Positions 1 to 12,159 are shown, counted from the first letter of the stretch. The stretch: DNA of 64,000 nucleotides from Trichobilharzia szidati (GCA_944472155.2 OX235272.1:92138020-92202019), one strand, 5' to 3'. Made by a program: numbers and translations. Notes: a model not told the origin generated them from the letters alone.

Positions 1-138
1 CTGGTGAGTAGAATTCTTGCTTCATTTATCAAATTTATTAGGATAAACGTAGTGTTATATGTACTTTGAGCTGAAAAGTGATAACGCTTCAGAGATAAGA
101 ATCAGCTATCACAGCAATCATTGATTTTCAATACTTAC

Positions 139-219
139 AGCACAGAATTTATAAATATCGATTTGATCAATCCATTGATGAAGTTTCTCAACTAGTCCAC
201 CGTGTACAAGATCATGACA
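139..219 (-). CDS. Gene 1 exon 5: second half of saposin-B domain
   Basis: 81 nt, acceptor TCTTTTGACAG, donor GTAAGTAT, phase 0 to 0, 27 codons opening with Cys (CHDLVHGG) and ending KFCA. It aligns with gene 2 exon 5 (78 nt). Confidence 0.85.
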
Positions 220-3200
220 CTGTCAAAAGAAAAGTGTATCAATAATTTCATGAGAGAATATTAACAAAATAGACAGGATTTGCATTATAAAGTTATTAAA
301 GGTGACAGATAAACCTATCACTGGTAGTTTTTTGAGTGGAGATCAAAGCTGTCGTGAGGTGTTTTCGCGCATAGTATAGCAAACATCCTAAAGAATATTC
401 TAGCTGCATCAGGAAATTTGACAAAGCACCTTCAGGACAGTCAAACGTTACATCTGATACGATTACAGAATTTCTCTAGGCCTGTAATACAAGATCAGCT
501 ACCAGAAGAAATTTGAGGCCTCCTCCGTTCTACCTATACAAGTATTTTGTAAGGAAAGCGTGGTAATTTTTGTATGACAGGTTATATCCTCGCTCGTTTT
601 GTTGTGTGAAAAAATCATTTTCCTTTATTAAAAGTGCGATTTATTTGATCGTGTAAATTAATCGAATAAATAGATATATTTTCTGTCAGACCAGAGGGAT
701 GATTTCATCATGAGCTGAAATCAGTTAGAGAACCATTGGAAAACCTGCTGGGAGAATTGGACAGCTGTTTCGTCAGACTAGTTGGGGACTCCTCATCAGT
801 ACCCACCCACCACAACGGGTTCGAACCCAGCACCCTCCTGGGTACAAGGCTAGCGAGCTCGTAGACCATCAACCCACTGGAACCCGATCCAGTGGCCAGC
901 CCATGAATTCTAACTTCTAACAATTGATGACATAGCGCGACCACTTCGCAGTGTCTTCTTCGATGAGTTACTGCCTCACCTTCAACCTGCTGTGTCCTAC
1001 TGGTCACGGCTTCCCCAGCTAACTACCTACCTGAATAGGACCAGTCGCTAGTGAGTATCATGTCAATTTTCCAGTATTAGTTTTGTAGGGATTTTTTATT
1101 TGATTGGTTGGAGGATTTCATCATGAGCTGACATCTGTTACTTGTCATTTCCAGAGAAATGAATCATTCCGTCTCTTTTTGGTATTTGATCAATGATATG
1201 TGATAGTATTAGGACGATTATGATCAATAAACACCATTATATGTTGAGGCAGTGTGGATGAACACTGCTGGTTTCCTAATTCTCAACCTATCAGCTAGAA
1301 TAAATCTCCAGTTGCATAGTATTCAACCGATACGAAATTGATTATATTCTCGGTAATGATTAATAAAGATGAATCAGTATGACTAACTAACATTAACTGC
1401 ATTTACCACATTGAACTATGATGAAAATACTTCGTGATTGTAGAATACACTGATTGGAATGATGGACTTAATTTTTGGTATGAACTCTATTACACGACGG
1501 ATATTTCATCTCAGTGTAATTCGGTCAGTGTTGCCGTTAGTTCGAGACATACTTTGATTAGGAATCACTGCCTCAACTAACATTTAAGGGAACTATTGTA
1601 GGTCATATTCACTGCTTTCACGCGACCTGGGATATTCCTCACAAAAGTGAAATGGCTAACGTGAACGTCTGATGCTTACAACCGGACTGGTGGATATGCT
1701 GCTCAAATCTAGAGCAGATGAAAAACCCTAATTTCAAACCAATAGTATACATGAGCTCGAGAATCCAAATGGTCACCGGAAACCATGAGGATGCATCTAC
1801 TGATGCTGCTCCACTGGTTTGTGGATCAGATTCCAAGTAAGAGGTCAGAGGGTGACCTCTTAAAAAAACAACCACCCGTCTGGGCGTCAGGGCAGTATTG
1901 CGGCCCTAGCATAAACTATCAGGTTTTGTGCAGCACATCTCTCGGCGCACATAATTCTCCAAAATAGAAGTTAGATATCACCTTAACTGACATATGTTTA
2001 TGAGACCTTTAAGGCTTTTGATTATAGGGAGAAGATTTGACGTTTTCTCTTTAGGTAATGTCTAATAAATAAAGCCATTTTTCTACATATTAAACTCTAC
2101 ATTATATTTATTAATTAAAAGTTTTGAATGCATAGCTAACACTAAACATTCTTTTCTCATTCAACAGTTCACTTATTCGATGTACATGTGTCACTGTTTC
2201 CATGTTATTTGTCATAAAGTGAGTGACCATTTGAGTGACCATTAAGAACATCGGACAAATAAATAGAATCTCCTCAAACTTACCAGAGTGAAATATGTAG
2301 ATAACTGGAATAACAATTCGTCTACCTCTATGTTAGGCACTTTTTCACCTCAGTTATAGAACACTTTAAAAAATATTGAATTTCAACCCATTGATGAAAG
2401 AAATATCAGTGTGATGATAATGTCAGCTAAATACACACTTACTTCAAGATCTCATAGTTACCATAAATTAGTTTGACAACAATGTTTTCTTCAGTTATTT
2501 AAACGTTTCGTCAAACTAACTTTAAACAGATTACTGTTTCATTGTACATTTTGTCACGAATCAGGAAGCATTGAACAGCTATTTTGTGCTATTTTGGGAC
2601 TTCTCACTAGTGGTCGAACCCAGAAACTCCAGGTTATGAGACCAAGATCGTTGAATATTCAGCCACTTGGGTTGGAATTCAATGATCAGTGAATTCTAAC
2701 TTTTCAGAAGTACGAACTGGAAGCTCCTGGGGTCGAATCGTGGTAGGTGAGTACTGCTGAAGAGTCAAGACTGTGACACAGCAGCTGTCCAGTATTCCCT
2801 GGTTTTTAAATGATTTTCAAACTGATGTCAGAGCATCATCGAATTTGTAATCAGCTAAACACCTGCAAGCCAGTACTTGACAATTCTAACTTCATCATTT
2901 AGTGATATACCTCTACCCTGAAACAGTTGGCTCTGGTCAGCATCAATTTCATCTTGAAATAATGGACCTCGCTGGTCACAACTTCTCAGAAGAGCTTCAA
3001 GACATCGATCCGTTCAGTAGTCACCAACAGGACGGAGATTAATAATTTAGATTACGGAGTTTTTAAGGATTTGTTTTTATTTGAATGTAGATTTCGACAT
3101 GAACCAACAATTCTGAAGAGTCTCAAATTGGGACGAAACAGCTGTTCAGTGTTCCCTAGTTTTCAGTGATCTTTACAACTGATGTTGGTTCGCGACGATA

Positions 3201-6200
3201 TCTACAGTGGATATAATCCAAATCCCTACAAGTGCACATAATCTAAATGGTTACTATTCAGTTTTTGAAGTTGACTTTGTGTTTCCCGTTGGTAGACTTC
3301 ACTGGATAGAAATCTTCAGTCTCTGCTGACGTGTCCGCTTCCACTACGGATGCCTCGATGAGATGTTTGAGAATAAAATGACATCATTTAATGGGGGTGT
3401 GATCAACAGTGGATTCCAGGATGGGCATTTCGGCATACTTCAGACTGGTTATCTGGATATATTTGCAGTTCACTAGTGAGGGATTGTGGCTCTCATGACC
3501 CAGTTGGGGTAGTGAACAATGCGTTAGTGTTTCAAGAAAGGAGTAATGGGTTCCAGTTTCAGCGGAAACACTATCTCTCATTGGGAATGCAGGCACATCC
3601 AACTGTCTAGTGCCAAACAGGACGAAATACGCATCATGGATCCCAACTTTGGTCTCTACCAATTAAATAACATCACTATCTAGCCTACGTATTAGAATTT
3701 AAGGGCATATTCATAAAATACAAGATGTTCAATGTGGTGGCAAGTTATTAGTGAGATAATTCTTCTTATAAAAAAAACTGGAAAACGTGTGATATATTAA
3801 ATTTAAAAGTTACAGCGCATACTTTTTCTTGATAATTTTCAGGAAATAAATCGCATATTTGATCTAGATATTTATAAATATACGGTAATAAAGGATCAGT
3901 GTCCAATATGTACTTTGTAGCGTTCATTGCTGAAGTACAGAATTCACAGACTATAAAAAAGAGAATATCATTGAATGTTAATCTACTTTCTGAATAGAAA
4001 CTAAATTGAATAAAATGTGACAAATTTGTTTTACAAAGAGAAAAAGTATCAGCGACACATTAAAATTCAGTGAAAAGGAATAATGATGAAAATTCTAAAA
4101 GATAAACTGTGGGATTACAGGGATTTCGTTGGTTACAAGTTTGATTACGACTTGATATCTATTAGAGAACTATTGGAATCGGCAGAAGTTGGAATTCATG
4201 GTCCACTGGACCAGATCCCATTAGTTGAATGGTCCACGAACTCATCGTGTAACAGGAAGGTGCTGGATTCAAAACTTGGTACGTGCCTACTGGTGAAGAC
4301 TCTTAGACTGTGACGAAATAGCTATCCAGTATTCCCCAGTTTTCCAGTGGTTCTCCCTAATGGTTGGATACCAGTTATATCTATCAGAAGTGATGGCTAG
4401 CTAGCTAGAAATAATTTGAACATCAAAATTTGGGTGTTTTGGACTGATTTCGGTTCTCTGAGCTGAGTCGAACACAGTCTACCGCTGATTAGCTCCACCC
4501 CGAGCGACCGAATCGGCTGTGAAGTGCTTAGATCATTTTGATTTGCCTAGAGACACATGCTGGTTGATGTAACGAAAAAGCTGTTTGGAAAATGCCTCCT
4601 GGGCGATCTGGTTACAATTCTGATACTTCTTTGGAAATGTTAACTAACTTCGTAATTGCTTTCCTCTTTTCGCCTAGACTATATATCATTATTCTGTTGA
4701 CTTAATCCTTATTATTTGTCCTTGTTTCTGTCGAATTTCTCTAACTTTATTGCTTCTGTTTTAGGGTTATGTGATCATGCCGAAAATATGTTGTTTTACG
4801 ACTGTGAATTTTGTTTGAGTGAGTCAAAGCCATTCTGACCTTGAACTGTCTGTAGGTATTGTGGGGTGCTTGATTCTTACTGACAGAGTTTTCTGTCCCA
4901 CCTTGTTGGGAATATTCTGCTTGATTCCCAGGTACTTTTAACACTTGATTTTGGTATATTAACTTTGCTGTTTGGCGCTTTTTTGTGTGTCTGATGAGTA
5001 ATTTGATCTGTACAGCTGTCGATCGGCATTGGTGAAGTAATTTTGAGTTTTTGATGCAAATAACTTTTTTTTTGCTATCATCGAAGCATTTCGAAATTGG
5101 CAGTATCTCAAGGACGTTTTTTGTGTAGCTACACAGTAGAACGCAAACATTGTTTTCCTACGTTTAGACCATAATACCTCGGATTTGGTTGTTGCAGTGA
5201 GCGGTAATCAAACACTCACACCAATCAGATGATCAATCAATCATAAGTGTATAGAAAATTAGATTGCACTATAAGTTAAACTACTGGATTCTTATAAGGT
5301 GGAAGTGGATACACACTTAATATACAAACAGGAAGGAAGTCAGTGATACGCCTTCACTTCTTTGAGCTATTTTTCAGTCACTGAGAAACATCAATAAACG
5401 GAGTTGTGAATACCTAAACAGACTTCCACCAATGGAATGAATGCATTTTGAATGATAAGCTGTTGTAGGGGTTCAAAATGAATGAATATTTCACCATGCT
5501 GAAGTGATTTTAGATGTTATTTTTGTTGGCGCCAAGGTACCTTGAGACACCAGAACATTCTCATACCTGTGAAGCATATTAATCTTTAAAATACCACAAA
5601 AGTGAACATTAAAACACCAGACGACATAATGAGGTTTCACTGAACAGATTTGACTATATCTAACTGTGTTCATTCAGTGCACTTCATAAATAGCCTTCAG
5701 ATTCCCAAAAGTTTATCATATTTGATTGGTTGGAGGATTTCCTCATGAGCTGACATCAGTTAGAGAACCATTGGAAAACCAGCTGGGAGAATTGGACAGC
5801 TGTTTCGTCAGACTAGTTTGGGACTCCTCATCAGTACCCACCCACCACAACGGGTTTGAACCCAGCACCCTCCTGGTTACAAGGCTAGCGAGCTCGTAAA
5901 CCATCAAGCCACTGGAACCCGATTCAATGTCCAGCCCATGAATTCTAACTTCTGCCAATTCATGACATGGCGCAACCACTTTGCAATGTCCTTTTCGGTG
6001 ATGAGTTACTGCCTCACCTTCAACTGATATCAGCTCATGATGAATTCCCCCAAGCAATCAAACAAAATCCCTATAAAAATCAATACTTGAAAATTAGCTT
6101 TTACAAGTCATGTCTATTGTCTGTACTGAATGGTTTAATAAATGAATACTGAACATTGAATGTTTCATGTGACATTTGTCAATATACAGTTTCATTTGGT

Positions 6201-9200
6201 AAGCTATCTTAAACCGCTGAAGTGCCATTTTGATTTATACACTCCACTTGTCAGGAATGAAACTGTCAAGTGTAAAGTTCATCTGAAGCAAACATTCAAT
6301 TTCATAAAATGCGAGATGAACAGCTTCACTCTGTTGAGTTTTTAAAGAATTGAGCATACCAAACTAGTTAGTTGATTGGGAGACTTCTTTCAGCAATTAG
6401 ACCGAGGTTTAATTCAGAAATAATCAGTTCTACAATTAAAATTTCATAAATATCTACGCATCAAAATTGTAAAGTTAGTATGAAGATTATCCTTCTATAT
6501 CTAAGGATATTCTCAGCAAGTACTTAGAGTTTCAAATAGGCTAATTGTGTGATGGACGCATTATCTAGATATAAAATGGTTGTGAATATTAAATAAAATG
6601 CCTCTACATATACGACTGCAATCTGAAGGTCACTTACAAGCAGAATACTAACTGAAAAGTTGAGAAAAGTTAATTCGAAGAGCATTTAACGCCAGTTAAT
6701 TGCTGCTTATATTTTCCATACAACCGGTTTTGATTCCTAAACTAAAAGACGAAAAACCCAGGCTAACCATTTTTTATGGTATCTATCAATTCAGCTACCC
6801 TTGTGGAGCCAGTTAGATTGGCCATGGCTCTAGGAACTAAATTTTTCGTGCTCTGTAGCAGCAACGAGTCAGGCTAAATAAAGGTATTGCTAAAGTCATC
6901 AACAGTTCTATAGAAGACCACCTGATCCAAACACGCCACAAAGCTAGCAGCACTGAAGCATCTTTTTCTATCATCTGTTGGGTATCGAACAGATTCCCAA
7001 TGGGCCTCCAGATATCGAACACTCCACAGAACAGAAACAAGTGCAATTCGCATAAATCAACTGGACCTCTATGTGTACGGGAACACGTCCAGCTTTTATT
7101 GCTACCCTGACATGGTGTTGAACCTATAAATTCACAAATTCTGTATTATTTCCCTTAATTTACCGGATATTCAGTTCAGTGTTGTAATGGTGCATATTAT
7201 CTCTTACTGAAGCTTTTCAAATGTAATCTGTCTTTATTGTTGATTCAATGTAGTTTAAAAGATTACTTCAACTATGGCGGTTGTATAAATGCAGAACCTG
7301 ATGAAGAAGTTATCGAGAAGAATATTCTTTGCTCACTAATCTCAGTCTTTAGGCATCTTTTAATGGGCATCTCTAATCAATTCAGCTAAATGAGCTTAAA
7401 TGTCTAGAGATATGATGGTACGTTCTCTTTTAATGTCAAATTTTGATGACCGAAGGAATATCTACAAAAGTAGTATCAATTAGTTGATAGTTAGTCATAA
7501 TAATTTCAGCTCACCACAATCTTCATTACTTTACACACACACATTACAATTCACGGGTGATGTCGATAGTGAGATCTTATCACAACGTCTGAGAATGGTC
7601 TTCAAAAGGACTTTCTATGCAACTATGCTATGCTATGTATTCACCAACCGACCAATACTTAGTTCAAGAAATAAAAACAGACTGGCCTGTTTCGCCTCTT
7701 CCATGTGTATTTACCAGTTCAACTCATTATGCGAAGCTAGTTACATAGGACGTACTATCAGACAAATCCACTGTCGAATTTTTGAACACCTCCCATCTTG
7801 GTTTACGAAGATCCGAATAAAGCTGTACGCAGTTCAATAATAGCTCATCTCGTAAACACTGAACGTCAAGCCGACTCTAACAAAGTTTATAAAGTTATTT
7901 ATCGTATAGCACCCAACTTCTCGCGTGGTCCATGAGTACGACCTTTACGTACAGTAGAGGTAATCGGAATTCATCTGAACAAGTCAAATCTGTGAGTGTT
8001 CAAAAGAAATTTGTACAGCCCCTTTGTTTACCATGCCCAACTACATAATATGTATTAGTTTTTTAAAAACGAGTTTTTCCCCTCCCCTTGTAACTAGCTT
8101 TTGACTTTTTTTTATAATTTTTACAATTCTAGCTAATTCTATTAACTTGTTTGTATTTTACGTAATTTTTCTGAGTCATCCTATTCTTCTTAGTCATCAT
8201 TGCCATTTTACAAATTTCTTGGTTATCCAATAACTTGCTGCCAACGCCTAAGAATCAACCTATCTTGAATTTCGTAATTAATTTCCACCCCTATTTTAAA
8301 ACTTAGATATCTTGCTACTAACATCTATTAATTATTTGTTTTGATGACCTTTAACCTCTTGATTTCACCCTGTAGGTATACCTAAAACTGATTAACTAAA
8401 ATAACCACTTGATTGGTAAGACATTTTGATGTAAAAAAACAACTATATATTAGTGTAGAGTCGATGATGAGGAACTAATTGAGAAGGGATGCATATTTCT
8501 TCGCTGCTCAATCTGTTGTTTTCTCTAAATCCCAGTCTCCCCATACACTATTTGCTTCAGTCAGTGAGTAATTTTATTAACTCAGTTATCTTGAAGTATG
8601 ACACTATCAGTGTATTGTACATCTGAGTTAAGCTAGATTTATTGCTAAACGTTGTAGTGTAGTCATAAGTTTATAAAAGGTAAAAACCAAATGTCACAAG
8701 AAACAAACAAACAAAAGAAAAAACAATTCAGTACTTACATAAATTGCTTTCAGCTGCTTTGGGTTTCACTAAGAGTATCTGAAAAAGGTATCAGTAAGGA
8801 AAAGCAATAATGTGAATTTGATTTCAGCTATTCATAGTATGCATTCCAGTAGGAAAATGTTGTGGCAGTTTAAAACAGAGAAAGGAGGACCTGCACATGT
8901 TGGGTGTGTATTCGATGAAGCTGGATTCATTCAGTGATCAAACTCTCTCTCTCATCTACCTTTATTACTTCTTAGAATTTTGACTCTGTCCCACCTACCC
9001 TATTTTGTGGTTGTGTGTTAATGCATGCAGTGCAATCGCTGAAAATTTTTCTCAATTATTTATCTTCTCGGGGTCGTGCATTCTTATTTTAGGTGAATTC
9101 TTATATTCCAACAATCGGAATACCTCCGACCTACTAGTTTGACCTATGTAGTTTATTCAACTCACAGTCATTGCAAGGTATTTTGTAAATTATATTATTT

Positions 9201-10426
9201 TGTTTAATTGGTTCCATTGGGTCCTTTAGCCTACAGAGCTTATGTCTGAGTGAGTTTGTGGGTTTGAATGCCACCCTAATTCCTGCTTTATTGAGAATCC
9301 TCCGTAGGGAGAATTTCAGACGTCCCCTCCTTATATGGTAAAACTATAGATGCCAAATATTCTTTCTCACTCATGTTATCATTATTATAGGTGGAGAGAG
9401 AGATTGATTACTGGATCCTTGTTCATTGAGTCTACACCCAACACATGCAATAGAAGTGACTCAACGCAAATACCAGAGATATGGAAGATATTATTACCAC
9501 CAGTCAAATCAGAGGCTAATAAATAATGTTAAAATGTATTCAATTCACATTATAACATTCTAACAAGTTACTTATTTTTACTGTAAAAAAACATCTATTC
9601 GTGTGTAAGTTGAATCCCATCCATTAGGAATGAAATGTGGTCATACACCATAATGGAATAAGGTGTTTACTTGAGACAATATGATACGTCAAACATTAGA
9701 CTTGTGCTTATTCGTGATAATCAACTCAAGACGTATCTGAGACACAATATTCTGGAACACTGAAACCTATCGTTTTCTTACGCTAATGAAAAAAGGGCAG
9801 TCACTGTTTGCCGATTTAGTTCTCATTTCACTGTGCTAATAAATGAATTCAATAAAATAGTCGGTTACCTAATGGTCACTAACTTTCTTATAAGTGTAAG
9901 ATTAAATGCAATAAATCTCAACAGAGTGAAAGATATCCATTCAACTATAGTTATGTAAGGTGTGTTGATGAAGGGCGTAACACTGCATTTCAGGACTGCT
10001 GTTACCTCTTATTTGAAAGTCATTAACCAGATATAACTGTATTCCAGTGAGTAACCGTTGTTCCTTATGAGACTCGTAGCCAGAATTCATCCCCTCGAAC
10101 CTCAAATTATTGTCCATTAGTCTACTGCGATATGTATGATAGTTCTTGTGTAAGAGGTAATGGTCATCATCGAATGAAATATTTCAGTAATCAATAATTA
10201 TCTTATCATTAGAATGTTCTATTTAGTTTTAATCAGTATTAGGATTATACAAAAAGGCTAATCATACTGATAAGAGTCCGGATTTACCTGATCGCGTTCA
10301 TCGCCAATAACACCATTCGACCCTACAAATTACATGAGATCAGATGAGATGAGAATGTGAGTTATTTTTCATGAAATCACACCACTCACCACATAAGACA
10401 ATCAAAGCGATGAATTCAAAGAACAT
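139..10426 (-). CDS. Gene 1: secreted saposin-like protein, 3' end not in window
   Basis: Exons in transcript order: 10426-10390, 10322-10288, 8778-8739, 3950-3823, 219-139. All have GT..AG borders and consistent phases, 321 nt, 107 codons. Residues 1 to about 17 are a signal peptide (MFFEFIALIVLCG). The saposin-B domain starts at residue 39 with CEFC, has the glycosylation sequon NAT in the usual place, then QIC, a Cys opening exon 5, and KFC near its end: five of six cysteines. The sixth should come from the next exon, which I cannot place. A possible terminal exon (70-38, ten codons then TAA overlapping AATAAA) lacks a cysteine, and an acceptor-like CTCACCAG sits exactly at the window edge. 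Introns of 1.5-4.8 kb hold SINE and PLE fragments. Paralogue of gene 2 by exon plan. Confidence 0.8.
220..676 (-). other. Gene 1 intron 4, 5' flank of SINE: nothing recognised
   Basis: AT-rich, no repeat or ORF that I can support. Confidence 0.5.
677..1010 (-). repeat. HH-SINE (tRNA-headed SINE with hammerhead-like core), full copy
   Basis: Read on the minus strand: a tRNA-like head with box A-like and box B (GGGTTCGAACC, near 820) sequences, then CTGATGAGGAGTCC ... GACGAAACAGCTGTCC (about 815-763), then a conserved tail ending CAGCTCATGATGAAATC. Matches the layout of schistosome Sm-alpha elements (Pol III promoter plus hammerhead). Confidence 0.8.
1011..2589 (-). other. Gene 1 intron 4: mostly unrecognised
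   Basis: Holds a 75-bp HH-SINE tail fragment (1070-1145, minus). The rest, including short ORFs at 1639-1967, shows no motif. Confidence 0.5.
2590..3215 (+). repeat. HH-SINE fragments
   Basis: Two partial plus copies. 2690-2850 has CTGCTGAAGAGTC ... CAGCTGTCCAGTATTCCC, and 3100-3215 has TCTGAAGAGTCTC ... GGACGAAACAGCTG. A degraded minus-oriented head lies at 2605-2700. Confidence 0.65.
3216..3700 (+). other. Gene 1 intron 4: SINE3-like stretch
   Basis: 3480-3620 has a tRNA-like head (GTAGTGAACAATGCGTTAG, GGGTTCCAGTTT) as in SINE3, and its flank resembles 45550-45810. Confidence 0.45.
3823..3950 (-). CDS. Gene 1 exon 4: first half of saposin-B domain
   Basis: 128 nt, acceptor TTTTTTATAG, donor GTATGC, phase 1 to 0. 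Encodes CEFC, sequon NAT, DTDPLLPYI and QICDLFP, the SapB N-terminal signature. The donor after EK is chosen because exon 5 then supplies the next cysteine; the open frame runs further only into intron. Confidence 0.9.
4150..4380 (+). repeat. HH-SINE, diverged copy
   Basis: tRNA-like head (4200-4285) then CTACTGGTGAAGACTC ... GTGACGAAATAGC and the tail. The ORF 4083-4313 is not a gene. Confidence 0.7.
4430..4570 (+). repeat. R4 repeat with hammerhead-like stretch
   Basis: Contains CTGATTAGCTCCACCCCGAG then CGACCGAATCGGCTG. The copy at 25790-25960 has CTGATGAGCTTCACC ... GAGATCGAAACGGCTGTTGG, closer to a hammerhead core. Other relatives: 14690-14840, 35340-35460 (-), 58310-58440 (-). Confidence 0.6.
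4570..5180 (+). repeat. D repeat (unclassified, about 0.6 kb)
   Basis: Shares the blocks CTTTTCGCCTAGAC, CTTGTTGGGAATATTC and TCCCAGGTACTTTTAAC with copies at 12160-12660, 16030-16570, 32100-32690 (-), 55190-55800, 56480-57150 (-) and 60600-60850 (-). No protein motif recognised. The several overlapping ORFs on the minus strand are not supported as genes. Confidence 0.65.
5726..6060 (-). repeat. HH-SINE, full copy
   Basis: Near-identical to the copy at 677-1010 over the head and the core-like segment (CTGATGAGGAGTCCC ... GACGAAACAGC on the minus strand, about 5837-5795). The ORF seen here (GSSGLMVYELASLV) is a by-product of the tRNA-like head. Confidence 0.8.
6840..7350 (+). mobile_element. 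PLE C-terminal fragment, family C
   Basis: The plus strand resembles the nuclease C terminus (ASRYRTLHRTETSAI) and shares with 28560-29040 both protein and the 3' stretch CTGATGAAGAAGTTATCGA (7300). Multiple stops. Confidence 0.7.
7484..8060 (+). pseudogene. PLE A fragment: GIY-YIG nuclease
   Basis: The plus strand matches the 23579-24385 protein from FNGDVASEVL through CIYQFNSLCEASYIGRTIRQ and the EHLPSWF motif, then KVIYRI after a stop and a frameshift. It ends in the shared tail (TTTGTTTACCATGCCCAA near 8028). Lies in gene 1 intron 3. Confidence 0.85.
8061..8738 (-). other. Gene 1 intron 3: AT-rich, nothing recognised
   Basis: Lies between the PLE-A fragment tail and exon 3. No coding or repeat signal seen. 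Confidence 0.5.
8739..8778 (-). CDS. Gene 1 exon 3: 40-nt micro-exon
   Basis: Acceptor CCTTTTTCAG, donor GTAAGTAC, phase 0 to 1, encoding ILLVKPKAAESNL. It lies about 120 bp outside the end of the inverted duplication, so no mirror copy exists in the window. Confidence 0.75.
8897..9590. mobile_element. PLE-B fragments, back to back (left arm)
   Basis: A minus-strand nuclease region (about 9300-8926, KDPMEPIKQNNIIYKIPCND) followed by a plus-oriented tail (9391-9590). Many stops. Forms the outer end of the left arm. Confidence 0.8.
9591..10287 (-). other. Gene 1 intron 2, conserved between arms
   Basis: About 700 bp with no recognised element, yet closely matched at 62398-63100. It shows the divergence of apparently neutral arm sequence. 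Confidence 0.55.
10288..10322 (-). CDS. Gene 1 exon 2: 35-nt micro-exon
   Basis: Acceptor AATTTGTAG, donor GTAAATCC, phase 1 to 0, encoding SNGVIGDERDQ after the split Gly. Identical at 62363-62397. Intron 1 is only 67 bp. Confidence 0.8.
10390..10426 (-). CDS. Gene 1 exon 1: start codon and signal peptide
   Basis: ATG at 10426-10424, 37 nt, hydrophobic MFFEFIALIVLC, phase 1 donor GTGAGTGG. The mirror copy at 62260-62296 differs by one residue (F2 to L). A pyrimidine-rich tract ending AAG lies about 20 nt upstream, a possible trans-splice acceptor, which is speculative. Confidence 0.8.
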
Positions 10427-10470
10427 AATGTTGTTTCTGTGTCACTTAATAAAAATAGAGTCAAATAATC

Positions 10471-10510
10471 AGTTATATATATACACGTATGCATATATAT
10501 GTATATATCT
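10471..10510. repeat. AT/TATATG microsatellite upstream of gene 1
   Basis: Alternating TATA/CATA tract about 45-85 bp upstream of the gene 1 ATG. A shorter version is at about 62184-62215 in the right arm. Confidence 0.7.
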
Positions 10511-10513
10511 ATA

Positions 10514-11087
10514 CATTCAACTTTGATGCTTAGGTAAATACAAATGGGGACAAACTATAAAAGAAATTATAAAAAATTCAGAAATGCTTAAGTGTTTTGT
10601 ATAATGTTTTTGTTTTGAATCAGTGTAGGCTGTATACTTTGTACAAAGTTCAATAGACGTATATTGCTGATTTTGAAATTCTAATTAACTAAACCATGTT
10701 ATACGTTTTAATTTTGAGTTATATAGTTTTTAGATGAACGTGTAAAATAGGATGTATTTCACAACAGACTGGCTAACACCATTCGACCCTACAAAGTACA
10801 TGAGATGAGATGAAAATGTGAGTTATATTCAACTTTGATGCTTAGGTAAATACAAATGGGGACAAACTATAAAAGAAATTATAAAAAATTCAGAAATGTT
10901 TAAGTGTTTTGTATAATGTTTTTGTTTTGAATCAGTGTAGGCTGTATACTTTGTACAAAGTTCAATAGACGTATATTGCTGATTTTGAAATTCTAATTAA
11001 CCAAACAATATTATCTGTTATAATTTTGAGTTAAATAATTTTAGATGAACGTGTAAAATAGGATGTATTTCACAACAGACTGGCTAA
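10514..11087 (+). repeat. Tandem duplication of gene 1 upstream DNA
   Basis: 10514-10775 is repeated at 10827-11087 with few changes. The second unit is preceded by 10774-10806, a copy of the exon 2 acceptor region (10308-10340) without exon 1. Only one unit exists in the right arm (about 61905-62190). Confidence 0.85.
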
Positions 11088-11128
11088 ATCAATTGTTTAA
11101 GTTGAAATAGAGAAATGTTATCGGTGGT

Positions 11129-11362
11129 GTGTCGGTGGCACAGTGATAAGGCCGCTCACCGACCATGCACGTTGTCCGGGGTTCGATCCCCGGCCGACAC
11201 ACTCCCTTACCTCTCTAAGCCAGTAATAGAGCTGGTAAAGAGGAAAGGTTAGGCATGAGGCTAGCAACCCCATCCTGTATAAATAAACACTGCTACAGAA
11301 ACTTCAAGCTGACTGTTGCTTGAAGTCCTATGTTCCACTGGGAACGTGAAGGAATAAAAAAA
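11129..11362 (+). repeat. SINE2 (tRNA head plus RTE-derived body)
   Basis: Starts with a tRNA-like domain whose ends GTGTCGG/CCGACAC pair perfectly and whose T-arm reads CCGGGGTTCGATCCCCGG. Then a body shared with the RTE 5' region (GAGGCTAGCAACCCC ... CTGCTACAGAAACTTCA) and an end shared with the RTE 3' end (CTATGTTCCACTGGGAAC, GGAATAA). Confidence 0.88.
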
Positions 11363-11735
11363 GAGAAACACTGTTGGGTAAAACTCAAAAAATCTATGAA
11401 ATTCACAGAGACGAATAATGCGTCTTTTTAAACAAACATAGCGGTATACAAGTATTCAACTGCTTTCTACTTTCAGACACAACTAATATCTCAAGTACTT
11501 GGAGGCAATCGGTGGGAAATTTTACATCTAGGTTTCGTGCCTGTTGATAGTGATGAGTCAGTAAGGCGTACTTGTGAACTTGAAGGAACTCATGCTTCGC
11601 GTCACACAGTACTGCAGTCAGAGATGTTACTACTAACCCATGTATCAGAATAGTTGTTCGCAGAATCCGTCCTGAACAAATTATTCATGACATTGCTGCT
11701 TATTTAGACATTTCAACTGACTCTGTGATTATTGA

Positions 11736-12150
11736 TTGGATTGGGGATTTCATCATTAGCTGACATCAGTAACAGAATCATTGGAAGACCTGGAAGAACC
11801 GGACAGCTGTTGCCTCCGTCCTAGTTTGGGACTGCTTATCGGTACGCATTCACTGACAGGGTTCGAACCGAGGACCTTCTGGTTACAAGGCGAGGTCGTA
11901 GACCATTGAGCCACTGGGACCCGATCTAGTGGCCAGCCCATAAATTCTAACTTCTGCCAATTCACGACATAGCGCGACCACTTCAAAATGTCTTCTTCGA
12001 TGGGTGCGTGCTGCTGAAGTGTCCCAAGCGGGACTGACGAAACAGCTGTTCAGTACTCCCAGCTGGTTTTCCACTGGTTCTCTAACTGATGTCAGCTCAT
12101 GATGAAATCCCATCCAATCAAACAAAAATCCCTACAAAACCAATACTTAA
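11736..12150. repeat. HH-SINE pair, opposite orientation
   Basis: A minus-oriented head-plus-core copy (11736-11990) directly followed by a plus-oriented core-plus-tail copy (12000-12150, GACTGACGAAACAGCTG near 12027). Mirrored at 60885-61285. Confidence 0.8.
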
Positions 12151-12159
12151 CAATTTGTA

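Noticed and set aside
38..70. Possible terminal exon of gene 1 (minus strand, ten codons, TAA overlapping AATAAA)
   Set aside because: The acceptor TTTTCAG and phase fit, but it lacks the sixth saposin cysteine. Kept only as a possibility in the gene 1 entry.
708..1007. 99-codon ORF (and relatives at 5743, 11756, 60905)
   Set aside because: The translation is a by-product of the HH-SINE tRNA-like head and core; the same frame recurs in every copy.
11129..11201. tRNA gene call on the SINE2 head (also at 25257, 48445 and others)
   Set aside because: The fold is tRNA-like, but every copy is followed by the same RTE-derived body and tail, so these are SINEs, not tRNA genes. The anticodon arm is not convincing.
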